This document shows positions 24,133-31,849 of a stretch of 33,443 nucleotides of DNA, one piece after another. Under the pieces are notes generated by a model. It had not been told where the DNA came from and made no database searches. It saw only the letters and a program-made list of their open reading frames with translations. The stretch is from DAOQAU01 sp964640325 (GTDB taxonomy: Bacteria; Cyanobacteriota; Vampirovibrionia; Gastranaerophilales; Gastranaerophilaceae). Positions within the stretch are counted from its first letter, which is position 1; each line of letters begins with the position of its first letter. The position numbers and the translations under genes are program-made. The stretch spans positions 1 through 33,443 of the forward strand of contig CAZXID010000021.1 of the NCBI GenBank assembly GCA_964640325.1, written 5' to 3'.

Positions 24133-24205
24133 GTCATGCTGAATTAATTTCAGCATCTTACCAGCTTAGCTTTCCGGATAGATCCCGAAACAAGTTCGGG
24201 ATGAC
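24133..24205. repeat. two-armed palindromic intergenic repeat
   Basis: Two 8-bp hairpins are present: ATGCTGAA/TTCAGCAT (24136-24143, 24149-24156) and ATCCCGAA/TTCGGGAT (24182-24189, 24195-24202). GTCAT and ATGAC at the outer ends are complementary, so the whole 73 bp could also fold as one large cruciform. The stems share the pattern AT-nnn-GAA, and a third arm lies inside thiL (26850-26878). Elements with this GTCATnCTGAA style are scattered in many bacterial genomes. It sits between the divergent nrnA and DUF721 genes. Confidence 0.75.
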
Positions 24206-24254
24206 AAGACTTGTTAGTTGGGATGATTTTAACACAAATGAGAATTAATAACAA

Positions 24255-24578
24255 ATGAAGAAAATTCTATACACCGATTTTGAAGACGCAGCAAGCATCA
24301 TTGAAGGTATGCTTACTTCAAAGGAGCTTAAAAAGGCAATTACCCGCAATAATTTGTACAAATTTTGGGGCAAAATAGTTGATAAAAAACTTTCCGACAA
24401 ATCCAAACCTTATGCAATGGGACAAAATGGTCTGATGATTGTGGCCTGTGAAAACTCAGCTGTTGCACAAGAGCTTATGCTTAGAAAAACAAAAATTCTT
24501 GAAGATTTTCAACCTTATCTCAAATCCCTGCATATAAAAGTAAAAGATATTAAATTTGACTGCAAAAAGTGGGGGTAA
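24255..24578 (+). CDS. DUF721 / DciA-like protein
   Basis: The protein has 107 residues. It fits the DUF721 pattern: a first helix with a basic and hydrophobic face, NLYKFWGKIVDKKLSDKSKP (the W-x-x-I-V core), and GLMIVACENSAVAQELMLRK, followed by a helix and a short strand VKDIKFDCKKW. In many bacteria DUF721 proteins (DciA) assist loading of the replicative helicase DnaB, having been replaced by DnaC in some lineages. It is cytoplasmic. No strong Shine-Dalgarno is visible. It is transcribed away from nrnA and stands alone. The gap after it (24579-24797) holds a TTGACA hexamer without a good -10 and no gene. Confidence 0.65.
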   Translation: MKKILYTDFEDAASIIEGMLTSKELKKAITRNNLYKFWGKIVDKKLSDKSKPYAMGQNGLMIVACENSAVAQELMLRKTKILEDFQPYLKSLHIKVKDIKFDCKKWG

Positions 24579-24797
24579 ATGATTTTGGCTGAAAAGCTGA
24601 AGGGGTGAAAGGTTTATTTTGAGTCTTTTTGAAAGCGCATTGTAACAGAATGTAAACAACCCCCCAAAAGCTTTATTTGACAGTCCTTTTTGTATGTTTT
24701 TTTTATTGTAGCTTAAGCCTTTTAGTAAATTATAAGTATAAATTTTCTTTTATATATATGACGGGGATTAACAATTTAAGAATTGTTGGAGAATATT

Positions 24798-25994
24798 ATG
24801 GGAAAAGTAAATTTAACAGGGAATGTTTATACAATTGAAAAAGGTTCAAATCTTTGGAATGTAGCAAAAGCAAATTTACAACAAGATCCTAACGCTACAG
24901 TTAATAACACTGCCATAATAAACGAAATGAATCGTTTAGCAGCAATTAACGGTTGTCAAAATTATAGTGAACTTTCTCAAAAATTTTCACGGGTAGGTGT
25001 TCAAATAAATGTTTCAACTACAAATAATCAAAGACTTTTAAATTCTTATAGAAATACATTGAATAGAAATAATTTAATAAATTTAAATACAGCTTCAATT
25101 AGAGATTCTTTTAATGCTTATTCACGAAATCCAGAATTTATTAATTCCGATTCGAGCAGAAGAGACTCTACACGAACGGTAAGACCTGATTCTACAAGAG
25201 TCGTCAGACCCGACTCTACGAGAGTTGTCAGACCCGATTCCACGAGTGTTGTCAGACATGATTCTACAAATGTAAATGTAAAACGCAAACCTAGAAGATC
25301 TTTTTTGTCAGGGCTTTTTAAGTCCGTTGGCAATCTTTTTAAGCCCAAAAAAGAAAGACTTGCAGAGCGCATTAACAAATTGAATACGCCTAAAGAAAAA
25401 ATTATTGAATGGAGCAAACAAAATCAAACAAAAAATTACGTTATAGTTGACAAAAAAAATTGTACCGCAACTGTTTTTAATCCCAAAGGGGAGCCTTTGA
25501 AGGGTTTTGAGGTAGGACTTGGCAAAGATGTAGGAGATGCGGCAACCCAAGCTTATATCCCGGGGAACCCTCAAAGAACAGAGGCAGGGGAGTATGAAAT
25601 AATAGTAAATCGGAATCATAGTTCAAGTAGTTTAGCTACATTTGGTACTAATATCTTCACATTAAAAGCAACAACCAAAGTTAACCAAAGCTACTATTAT
25701 GAAAGATACGGAAGGTCGGGGTATGCTTACGGTCACCCTGCGTTGCATCAAATCCCTAACAATGCGTTAGAAACAAGAAGCAGAGCCTTTGGGAATGAGG
25801 ATTTGTCAGACAACAGAATGTCAATGGGTTGTGTAAACTTTAGACCTGAAGATTTTGATGAATTAGAAAGAGTTCTTAATGCAAGTGGCGGAACAAAAGT
25901 CTACATTCTTCCAGAAGAAGATGGAAATGATTTAAGATTAACATTAAATCCAACTACAGGGCAATACAATTTTAGACAAACAAAATATAGTTAA
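24798..25994 (+). CDS. LysM-domain L,D-transpeptidase (YkuD type) with internal octapeptide repeats
   Basis: The protein has 398 residues from the ATG at 24798, with GGAG 6 nt upstream. The N-terminal LysM-like domain (8-72) opens with NVYTIEKGSNLWNVAKAN and should bind glycan strands. A polar linker leads to five copies of an octapeptide of the VRPDSTRV kind (120-159), then a basic segment (160-195). The catalytic domain (212-372) contains NYVIVDKKNCTATVF, GHPALHQ (H313, H317) and the nucleophile motif RMSMGCVNF (C345). Such enzymes cross-link peptidoglycan through 3-3 bonds or attach proteins to it. No signal peptide or lipobox is present, which is odd for this activity. The enzyme class is secure from the His and SxGC motifs. 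Confidence 0.85.
   Translation: MGKVNLTGNVYTIEKGSNLWNVAKANLQQDPNATVNNTAIINEMNRLAAINGCQNYSELSQKFSRVGVQINVSTTNNQRLLNSYRNTLNRNNLINLNTASIRDSFNAYSRNPEFINSDSSRRDSTRTVRPDSTRVVRPDSTRVVRPDSTSVVRHDSTNVNVKRKPRRSFLSGLFKSVGNLFKPKKERLAERINKLNTPKEKIIEWSKQNQTKNYVIVDKKNCTATVFNPKGEPLKGFEVGLGKDVGDAATQAYIPGNPQRTEAGEYEIIVNRNHSSSSLATFGTNIFTLKATTKVNQSYYYERYGRSGYAYGHPALHQIPNNALETRSRAFGNEDLSDNRMSMGCVNFRPEDFDELERVLNASGGTKVYILPEEDGNDLRLTLNPTTGQYNFRQTKYS
25155..25274 (+). repeat. in-frame 24-bp minisatellite, five copies
   Basis: Five consecutive 24-nt units encode an octapeptide near VRPDSTRV within the L,D-transpeptidase linker. Units two to four are almost identical at DNA level (GTCAGACCCGA-TCTACGAG type). The first (RRDSTRT) and last (VRHDSTNV) have diverged. 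This pattern fits slippage or unequal recombination, so copy number may vary between strains. Confidence 0.85.
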
Positions 25995-26014
25995 ACAGCT
26001 TATAAAATATATAA

Positions 26015-26044
26015 AAAGCAGGTGCAATTTATTGCACCTGCTTT
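26015..26044. terminator. hairpin terminator shared by the transpeptidase and 62-aa genes
   Basis: AAAGCAGGTGCA (26015-26026) pairs perfectly with TGCACCTGCTTT (26033-26044) around a 6-nt ATTTAT loop. On the minus strand a five-T run follows the stem, and the stop codon of the 62-aa gene lies in the loop; its last four codons form one arm. On the plus strand it lies 20 nt after the transpeptidase stop with only three T, so it is stronger in the minus direction. Confidence 0.7.
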
Positions 26045-26217
26045 GGGTTAAATTCATTAATTTCTTCATCATCCGGCTCTATCCAGACGAGCGTTGTATA
26101 TACCGGTTTATAAAAAGGGTTACATGCACAGCCTGAATCGATGAAAGGATTTTTAGCCTTTTTATGAGCCGAATTGATTTTCCTATGCAAGAATCTTGCG
26201 TATGCAACTAAGTTCAT
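26029..26217 (-). CDS. small protein of unknown function, 62 aa
   Basis: A 62-residue reading frame: a basic N-terminal half (RFLHRKINSAHKKAKN), a CACNPFYKP segment with two Cys, and an acidic end (WIEPDDEEINEFNP). There is no membrane segment. The balanced composition and the terminator overlapping its last codons argue that it is real. Against it, the nearest Shine-Dalgarno (GGAG) lies 17 nt before the ATG, too far to be ideal, and I recognise no family. It is convergent with the transpeptidase gene. Confidence 0.5.
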   Translation of the reverse strand: MNLVAYARFLHRKINSAHKKAKNPFIDSGCACNPFYKPVYTTLVWIEPDDEEINEFNPKQVQ

Positions 26218-26329
26218 TGTTGTACACCATCTTTCTCCGAGTGGCTACTACTTTTCACCATTCTTTATTCCATAATTATTATTTACCTTTAAATTTCATT
26301 AATAATCGCCGAAAAGTATAATATTTTTC

Positions 26330-26338
26330 TGCTAAAAT
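26330..26338 (+). promoter_or_regulatory. extended -10 promoter, leaderless start for thiL-ispD
   Basis: TGCTAAAAT is followed by AAACCT and then the ATG at 26345, so the -10 ends 6 nt before the start codon and no Shine-Dalgarno intervenes. The same extended -10 precedes lptC, and the AAACCTATG junction is identical to that of the yhcH-type gene. Confidence 0.6.
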
Positions 26339-26344
26339 AAACCT

Positions 26345-27313
26345 ATGAAAGAACTTGAATTTATAAGCATAATTAAGGAAACTTTATCAAAATCAAAACA
26401 CATCGGAGATGATTGTGCTTGCCTGAAAGACTTAGGAATAGTTCTAACTCAGGATACTTTGGTCGAAAATGTTCATTTTTCTGCAAAATATACAACGCCT
26501 TATTTGTTAGGTTATAAGTCAATAATCGTAAATTTAAGCGACATTTTTGCGTCAGGCGCAATTCCAAAATACCTTACAATTTCGCTTTCTTTACCCGAAA
26601 ATGTTGAAAATGATTTTATAAAAGAGTTTTATCAGGCATGCGAAGATTTGAGCCAAGAATTTGGTTTTGAAATTATAGGAGGCGACATAACTGGCTCGGA
26701 CAAAATTTTTGTTTCAATTTGCGCTATAGGTTTAACAAAAGGAAGAAATATTTCCTCAAGAAAAAATGCAAAAATCGGAGATTTAATTGTCGCAACAGGA
26801 GTCCACGGCTCAAGCAGAGCAGGGTTATGGCTTTTGGAAAACACTCCGCGTCATCCTGAACTAGTTTCAGGATCTCATCTTCTTGTAAAATCTCACATTA
26901 AACCTTTTTTACAGAAAGATTTTTCACAAGATATTTCAACCAAAATCGCCGATTATGCCATGATGGACACCTCTGACGGGCTTATGGATGCACTTTTTAA
27001 AATCGCTCAGGCAAGCAATGTCGTCTTAAAAGTCAATTTTAACAAAGTCTCTTATGACAAAAAAATTGAAAAAATTGCAAAATTTGTGGGTGAGGATTAC
27101 AAAGATTGGGTACTTTACGGGGGCGAAGATTATCAGCTTGTAGCCTGTGTAAACAAAGATGAAATAAAAAAGCTTAATTCGAAACTTTTTACAATAATCG
27201 GGGAAGTCAAAGAAAGAAAAGAAAAACATTTTGTGGAAATTGATTTTCAGGATAGAATAGAAAAAATATCTGATTTGGATAAAACATTCAATCATTTTGG
27301 GGGTACGGAATGA
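26345..27313 (+). CDS. thiL: thiamine-monophosphate kinase
   Basis: The protein has 322 residues, normal for ThiL, which phosphorylates thiamine monophosphate to the active diphosphate. Metal and ATP residues appear in HIGDDCACL (20-27), TQDTLVENVHF (35-45), VNLSDIFASGA (62-72), IIGGDITGSD (110-119) and MDTSDGL (207-213). Between LWLLENTP and the conserved SHIKPFLQ lies RHPELVSGSH (169-178), which is translated from a palindromic repeat and is not part of the usual family sequence. The frame stays open, so the enzyme probably tolerates the insert in a surface loop. It overlaps ispD by 4 nt and is predicted to be translated from a leaderless mRNA. Confidence 0.94.
   Translation: MKELEFISIIKETLSKSKHIGDDCACLKDLGIVLTQDTLVENVHFSAKYTTPYLLGYKSIIVNLSDIFASGAIPKYLTISLSLPENVENDFIKEFYQACEDLSQEFGFEIIGGDITGSDKIFVSICAIGLTKGRNISSRKNAKIGDLIVATGVHGSSRAGLWLLENTPRHPELVSGSHLLVKSHIKPFLQKDFSQDISTKIADYAMMDTSDGLMDALFKIAQASNVVLKVNFNKVSYDKKIEKIAKFVGEDYKDWVLYGGEDYQLVACVNKDEIKKLNSKLFTIIGEVKERKEKHFVEIDFQDRIEKISDLDKTFNHFGGTE
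26850..26878 (+). repeat. palindromic repeat inserted in frame in thiL
   Basis: GTCATCCTGAA and TTCAGGATCTCAT surround a CTAGT loop, giving an 8-bp stem (26853-26860 with 26866-26873). It is the same family as the two arms at 24133-24205, with a different base pair in the stem. It encodes HPELVSGS, a peptide that turns up wherever this repeat is read in this frame. Confidence 0.8.
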
Positions 27314-27963
27314 AAATATCTGTAATAATAACAGCAGGCGGAAGCTCAAGCCGATACGGCAACACAAACAAATTGCTTGAAAAAATCAACTCAAAAGAAC
27401 TGATAAGATACACAGTTGAAGCTTTTATCGGAATAAATGAAATTACTCAGATAATAATTTGTTCTAATCTTTTAATAATTGATGAATTAAAAAAGATTTT
27501 TAAAGAGTATAAGCAAATAAAAATAATAGAAGGCGGTAAAACCCGTCAAGAATCGGTTTTTAACGGGTTAAATGCTTGTATTGATTGTGATTATGTTTTG
27601 ATACATGACGGCGCAAGGCCAATGATTACAAAAGACATAATACAAAATGCTATAAGAACAGTGCGGGACAAAAAGGCTTTGACTGTTGCGACAAAAACCA
27701 CTGATACAATTAAACAAGTTGACGAAAATTTAAAAATAATAAAAACTATAGACAGAAGCTCTTTGTATAACACTCAAACACCGCAGGCATTTGAATATAA
27801 ACTTATAAAAGAGGCGCATGAACAATTAAAAGGGCAAAATTTCACCGATGATGCGGGCATGTTGGAATTTTTGGACAAAGATGTTTATGTAATTGAGGGT
27901 GATTATAAAAACATTAAAATTACCACGCAAAGCGATTTAGAAGTCGCAAAAATTTATCTTTGA
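27310..27963 (+). CDS. ispD: 2-C-methyl-D-erythritol 4-phosphate cytidylyltransferase
   Basis: The protein has 217 residues. IspD joins CTP to MEP in the non-mevalonate isoprenoid pathway. The nucleotide loop is TAGGSSSRYGNTNK (8-21), with the conserved Arg and Lys. Also present are GGKTRQESVFNGL, LIHDGARPMIT, a TTDTIK segment, TPQAFEYKLI and the C-terminal FTDDAGMLEF and KITTQSDLEVA. All match the family. Its ATG overlaps the thiL stop by 4 nt, and GGGGG lies just upstream as the ribosome site. It is convergent with the glycosyltransferase cluster, with no terminator hairpin in the 32-nt gap. Confidence 0.95.
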   Translation: MKISVIITAGGSSSRYGNTNKLLEKINSKELIRYTVEAFIGINEITQIIICSNLLIIDELKKIFKEYKQIKIIEGGKTRQESVFNGLNACIDCDYVLIHDGARPMITKDIIQNAIRTVRDKKALTVATKTTDTIKQVDENLKIIKTIDRSSLYNTQTPQAFEYKLIKEAHEQLKGQNFTDDAGMLEFLDKDVYVIEGDYKNIKITTQSDLEVAKIYL

Positions 27964-27995
27964 TTAATGAGGATGCGGAAAAATTAAAATGAAAT

Positions 27996-29825
27996 TTAAT
28001 TAATAATATTTTGTCTGATATTTTTTCTTTCGGCAATATATTTTTTTTTGTTTGGACCAAAAGAAAAAATGCTCATTATTTCAACTTTAATATATTTTAA
28101 AATAAGAGAAAATTTATTACGGGTTTTTTTAGCAAGAATTTTGTCATAAAATGGAGTTTCTTTAGCATACTTCCAAAAATATTCTGCAAGTTCGTGTTGA
28201 GGTTCGTCCCAGGGTTTTTTAATCCCTGCATAATGAATTATTTTCGGATTTTTACGGGTTTGCATGTATTTTTCATAATGTTCAGCCGGTAATTCTTTTT
28301 TTGGATTTTTGGAAAAAATAGGCGTCTGCCATTCAACATTCCATTCTAACGGCAGATATAATGTTTGACCTTGGCAAACAGAATTCAGAATGTCTTGATC
28401 AACAAAAATAGGATGTTTAACCTCAATTAATTTTCTGATAAATTTTTCTTGTATATTTTCAGTAATCATTTTTTTTATATTAAAAAGTAAAACTCCGGCT
28501 TGAAAATAATTATAAGAATCTTTAAGCTCTAATTTTTCGGTAAAATATTTTTTTATTTTAAGTGTTTTTTCGCTGTGTAGCAGTCTTATTACTTCCGTAT
28601 CATTTGTAGCAGCCAAAATGTTATCTCCTAAATCGACTTCAAAAATTTTTGCAACATCATCAAGTATAATCATATCTGTATCTAAGTAGAGAATTTTTTC
28701 AAAGTTTTTAAATATGGAAGGAATAAAAAATCTATAATATGTTTCGATTGAAAAATGTGAATTAACGGTGAAAATAAATTTCCCCGTTTTTTTTAAATAT
28801 TGTGCTATATTAACATATTTTACGGAAACGTTTTTTTTGTTTTCAAGCATTTCCGATAAATAATCTTTGTTTATTTTATTTATATTTGTATTTAAAATAT
28901 AAATATCATAATTTTTGTCAGGCGTTGAATTTTCTATTAAAGATTTGATTGCAACTGCCAAATAAGGAAAGTAATTATTATCTGACGAAAAACAAATGGT
29001 AACATTATTTTGAGAAAATGTTGGAAATAGTTCGGTTTGAATTTCGGTGTCGTTTAAAATCGCTACAGGAAAAGATTTATAATTTATTTTTTTACAATCA
29101 ATCAAATATTTAATGTAAATCCCCGTCAGGCGTTCTGAAATAAAACCGATGGCACGTTTTTGATTTGATGAATAATCAGAATAATCTATTGAATTATCAA
29201 GCTCAAATAAAATATCAAACAGCCAACTGCAATAATCATTAAAAATGTCTTTTTTCATAACAAACATATTGAAAAAATATGCTTTATTGCCGTTAAGATA
29301 TGACTTTGCAGTTTTTTTAAATTCAGGATATTTTTTATATAAAATTTCCAATGCTTTGTCTAAATCACTAATGTTATGAAAAGGAGATTCGGCATATTGC
29401 TTATATACGCTGCTCTTAAGTGTACGAGGATTCATGCAAATCAAATCATTTTCTACAAGAATATCAGATATATTGTTTTTGGTGCATTTAATATTTGCTA
29501 AACATTTTTTATAAATAAAGTCAATTTCTTTTAATTCGGACTTGGAATTTTTAAAATAAAAAAATCGTCTATAGTGCATAAACCCGATATAATCAGGGTT
29601 ATCAATTTTATCCTGATTTTTCCAAGCCCAATAAATACCGGTTAATTCACAAAATCTCGGATTAAGTTGAGAAATATTATCACCGGTATCATCACCAATC
29701 ATGTCGAGAGCAACATTTGAACAAGCACATCCAACCTGAATAGGAACAATAACCTCATTGTTTAAAATAACCGAAGGCTTGTGATATGCGGTTAATATTT
29801 TAATTTTAAAAGCATTTTTTGGCAT
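27996..29825 (-). CDS. DUF4422-GT8 fusion glycosyltransferase, copy 1
   Basis: The protein has 609 residues. The N-terminal DUF4422 domain (about 8-250) shows ILTAYHKP, DDTGDNISQLNPRFCELTGI, YWAWKN and YIGFMHYRR, typical of enzymes that build capsular or other surface glycans. The C-terminal GT8 domain (about 274-560) has the UDP-sugar and metal motif LDTDMI (D382, D384), YFQAGVLLFNI, DQDILN and HYAGIKKPW. The order implies two transferase activities in one cytoplasmic protein. Copy 2 lies directly upstream with a 3-nt gap and the same architecture, so the pair arose by duplication. The donor and acceptor sugars cannot be told. Confidence 0.88.
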   Translation of the reverse strand: MPKNAFKIKILTAYHKPSVILNNEVIVPIQVGCACSNVALDMIGDDTGDNISQLNPRFCELTGIYWAWKNQDKIDNPDYIGFMHYRRFFYFKNSKSELKEIDFIYKKCLANIKCTKNNISDILVENDLICMNPRTLKSSVYKQYAESPFHNISDLDKALEILYKKYPEFKKTAKSYLNGNKAYFFNMFVMKKDIFNDYCSWLFDILFELDNSIDYSDYSSNQKRAIGFISERLTGIYIKYLIDCKKINYKSFPVAILNDTEIQTELFPTFSQNNVTICFSSDNNYFPYLAVAIKSLIENSTPDKNYDIYILNTNINKINKDYLSEMLENKKNVSVKYVNIAQYLKKTGKFIFTVNSHFSIETYYRFFIPSIFKNFEKILYLDTDMIILDDVAKIFEVDLGDNILAATNDTEVIRLLHSEKTLKIKKYFTEKLELKDSYNYFQAGVLLFNIKKMITENIQEKFIRKLIEVKHPIFVDQDILNSVCQGQTLYLPLEWNVEWQTPIFSKNPKKELPAEHYEKYMQTRKNPKIIHYAGIKKPWDEPQHELAEYFWKYAKETPFYDKILAKKTRNKFSLILKYIKVEIMSIFSFGPNKKKYIAERKNIRQNIIN

Positions 29826-29828
29826 TTG

Positions 29829-31787
29829 CTATATTCTTCTTCTTATTTTTCTTTTAACTTTCCTTGTGTATTTGTTGCTGACATTGGTAAAAATATTAAA
29901 AGTATTGGCAAGGCTTTGATGAAAATTGTTTTTTAATGTAATTATCCAGCTTATTAAGAAGAAAGGTTTGTGAAGATTTTCAAGATGCCGAACACGGTAA
30001 TCAAGTCCTCCAAATTTCCAGTTGCTGTATCCGTTAGCTTCCTTATATATAATATGTTCGTAAAAATCGGTCATTCTTGCATACTTCCACCAGTAATTTG
30101 CATATGCAAAGCTCGGGTTCCCCCAAACTTTGCTTTGTCCATCGTAGTGAATTATTTTGGGATTTTTAGAAGCATTAATATATTTTTCATAATATTTTAA
30201 GGGCGTTACTTTTTTAATTAAAGGATTTATATTCCATTCAAAATCCCAAGATTGGTCAATAAATTTAACTTGGCCTTGGCATATTGAATTTAATATATCT
30301 TGATCATAATACATTGGATTTTTTATTTCATGAAGTTTTTCAAAAAATTTATCAAAAATATTTTGCTTGTTCATTTCCATAATATTCATAATTAAAACTC
30401 CTGCTTGAAAATATTCATAGGAATTTTTGATATTTAATATATCTTTGTGATAATCATTAATGTACCGGCCTAGGAGAAACATATTTTGAGCAATCGCCGG
30501 AATTGTTGAGATATTGTATGTAGCACCTAAAAGATTGTTTCCAATATCGATATTGTACAAGTTTGCTATATCTTCCAATATGACAGTATCGCAATCGATA
30601 TATAAAGCATTTTTGTACTTTGACAATATTTTAAGAATATATATTCTGTAATACGTTTCAATGGAAACATATCTATCGACAAAAAGTTTTTTACCTTGTA
30701 TATAGCCATTTATATTTACAAACCTGATGCTGAAATTTTTTCTTCCTTCTATCATTTCCTCAAGAATTTTTTTGTTTGTTTCGCATATCGAATTTTCTAA
30801 AATTATCAAATCATAATTATTGTTCGGTGAAGAATTTTCAATTAATGACTTAATTGTTACTCCTAAATATGGCGCGTAATTGTCGTTGGCTGCAAAACAA
30901 ACCGGAATATTATTTTTTTCAAAAGCAGGATATATTTCCCTCCTTATATCAGTATTTCCTACTAAAGAAATTGGGAATGATTTAGTTTTTAATTCTTGTT
31001 TTTTTGAGAAATTATTTAAATAATTTATATAAATTCCGGTGAGTCTTTCTGAAATGAATCCGATAGCACGCATTTGTTCATGACTATGTTCACTATAGTC
31101 AATTCTAGAATCAAGTTCAAATAAAATATCAAAAAGCCATGAACAATAATCGTTGAAAATATCTTTTCTCATAATAAACATATTACAAAAAATCGCATCT
31201 TTATTATTCATGTAATTTTGTGCTGCATTTGTAAATTCAGGATACTTTTTATTTAAAATTTCCAATGCTAGGTCTAAATCTTCAATTTTATGTTCAAGAG
31301 AGTATTTATACTGGCTATAACAAGATTTGTAAGGGAGTGTGTGAGGGAAAATTACATCATAATTTTTAACAATTTTATTTATTTGTTGTTTAACACAATG
31401 AATCTTTTTTAAATATCCGGAGTTAATATAATCAAATTTTTTAACCGGAGTCGATTGATTTTGAAAGCAAAAATGTCTTCGATAGTGCATAAACCCTATA
31501 TAATCAGGGTCACCGAGTTTATCATAATTTTTCCATGCCCAGTAAATACCGGTTAATTCACAAAATCTTCTGTTTAAATGGGAAATATTCTCTCCTGTAT
31601 TATCTCCAATCATGTTATCAAGCATCCATTGATAATCTTCAAGTTCAATTTCCCCGTTTCTAGATCGCTCTTGTGCAACTGCGCGGCCAACATGTATTGG
31701 AGTTAAAATTTCATCTTGAAGTAGCTGTGCCGGAGTGTGATAGGCTATTAAAATTTTAACTTTTTTGTCAGTGTCCATATCTTTCAT
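29829..31787 (-). CDS. DUF4422-GT8 fusion glycosyltransferase, copy 2
   Basis: The protein has 652 residues. It has the same layout as copy 1: DUF4422 (about 10-270) with AYHTPAQLLQDEILTPIHVG, NTGENISHLNRRFCELTGIY and FMHYRRHF; then GT8 (about 294-590) with YIDCDTVIL (D398, D400), YFQAGVLIMNI, DQDILN and HYDGQSKVW. Compared with copy 1 it has an extra stretch near 40-58 and a longer basic C-terminus. Copy 1 has Asp-Thr-Asp where this has Asp-Cys-Asp. An alternative ATG at 31778 has better spacing from AAAGGA. The sequence just upstream is the 3' scrap of a GT2 gene. Confidence 0.86.
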   Translation of the reverse strand: MKDMDTDKKVKILIAYHTPAQLLQDEILTPIHVGRAVAQERSRNGEIELEDYQWMLDNMIGDNTGENISHLNRRFCELTGIYWAWKNYDKLGDPDYIGFMHYRRHFCFQNQSTPVKKFDYINSGYLKKIHCVKQQINKIVKNYDVIFPHTLPYKSCYSQYKYSLEHKIEDLDLALEILNKKYPEFTNAAQNYMNNKDAIFCNMFIMRKDIFNDYCSWLFDILFELDSRIDYSEHSHEQMRAIGFISERLTGIYINYLNNFSKKQELKTKSFPISLVGNTDIRREIYPAFEKNNIPVCFAANDNYAPYLGVTIKSLIENSSPNNNYDLIILENSICETNKKILEEMIEGRKNFSIRFVNINGYIQGKKLFVDRYVSIETYYRIYILKILSKYKNALYIDCDTVILEDIANLYNIDIGNNLLGATYNISTIPAIAQNMFLLGRYINDYHKDILNIKNSYEYFQAGVLIMNIMEMNKQNIFDKFFEKLHEIKNPMYYDQDILNSICQGQVKFIDQSWDFEWNINPLIKKVTPLKYYEKYINASKNPKIIHYDGQSKVWGNPSFAYANYWWKYARMTDFYEHIIYKEANGYSNWKFGGLDYRVRHLENLHKPFFLISWIITLKNNFHQSLANTFNIFTNVSNKYTRKVKRKIRRRI

Positions 31788-31799
31788 ATTCCTTTCATT

Positions 31800-31849
31800 T
31801 TGAGTTTATTTATATCATCTGATAAGTTTTAAATTTTTCAATAATTTAT
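31800..31849. repeat. 50-nt direct repeat, copy A (copy B at 32747-32796)
   Basis: Bases 31800-31849 and 32747-32796 differ at only three positions by my count. The first 22 bases are identical. Copy B spans the last codons and stop of the truncated GT2 gene; copy A stands upstream of the DUF4422-GT8 copy 2. The repeat therefore consists of a gene end plus its downstream sequence, not a mobile-element end. Confidence 0.85.

Noticed and set aside
24094..24156. N-terminal extension of NrnA (LKLIQHDSK and onward)
   Set aside because: The outermost codons translate the palindromic repeat, no ribosome site precedes the upstream starts, and the family begins near MEKYLKFDEA.
24677..24706. TTGACA as a strong promoter for the L,D-transpeptidase
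   Set aside because: The -35 is perfect, but at 17-18 nt spacing only TTTTTA/TTTTAT follows. Better -10-like boxes nearer the gene (TATAAG at 24731, TATAAA at 24737) have no -35, so no single promoter can be called.
25155..25274. Regular 24-bp repeats as a CRISPR array
   Set aside because: The units are contiguous with no spacers, keep one reading frame and lie inside a gene; no cas gene is present.
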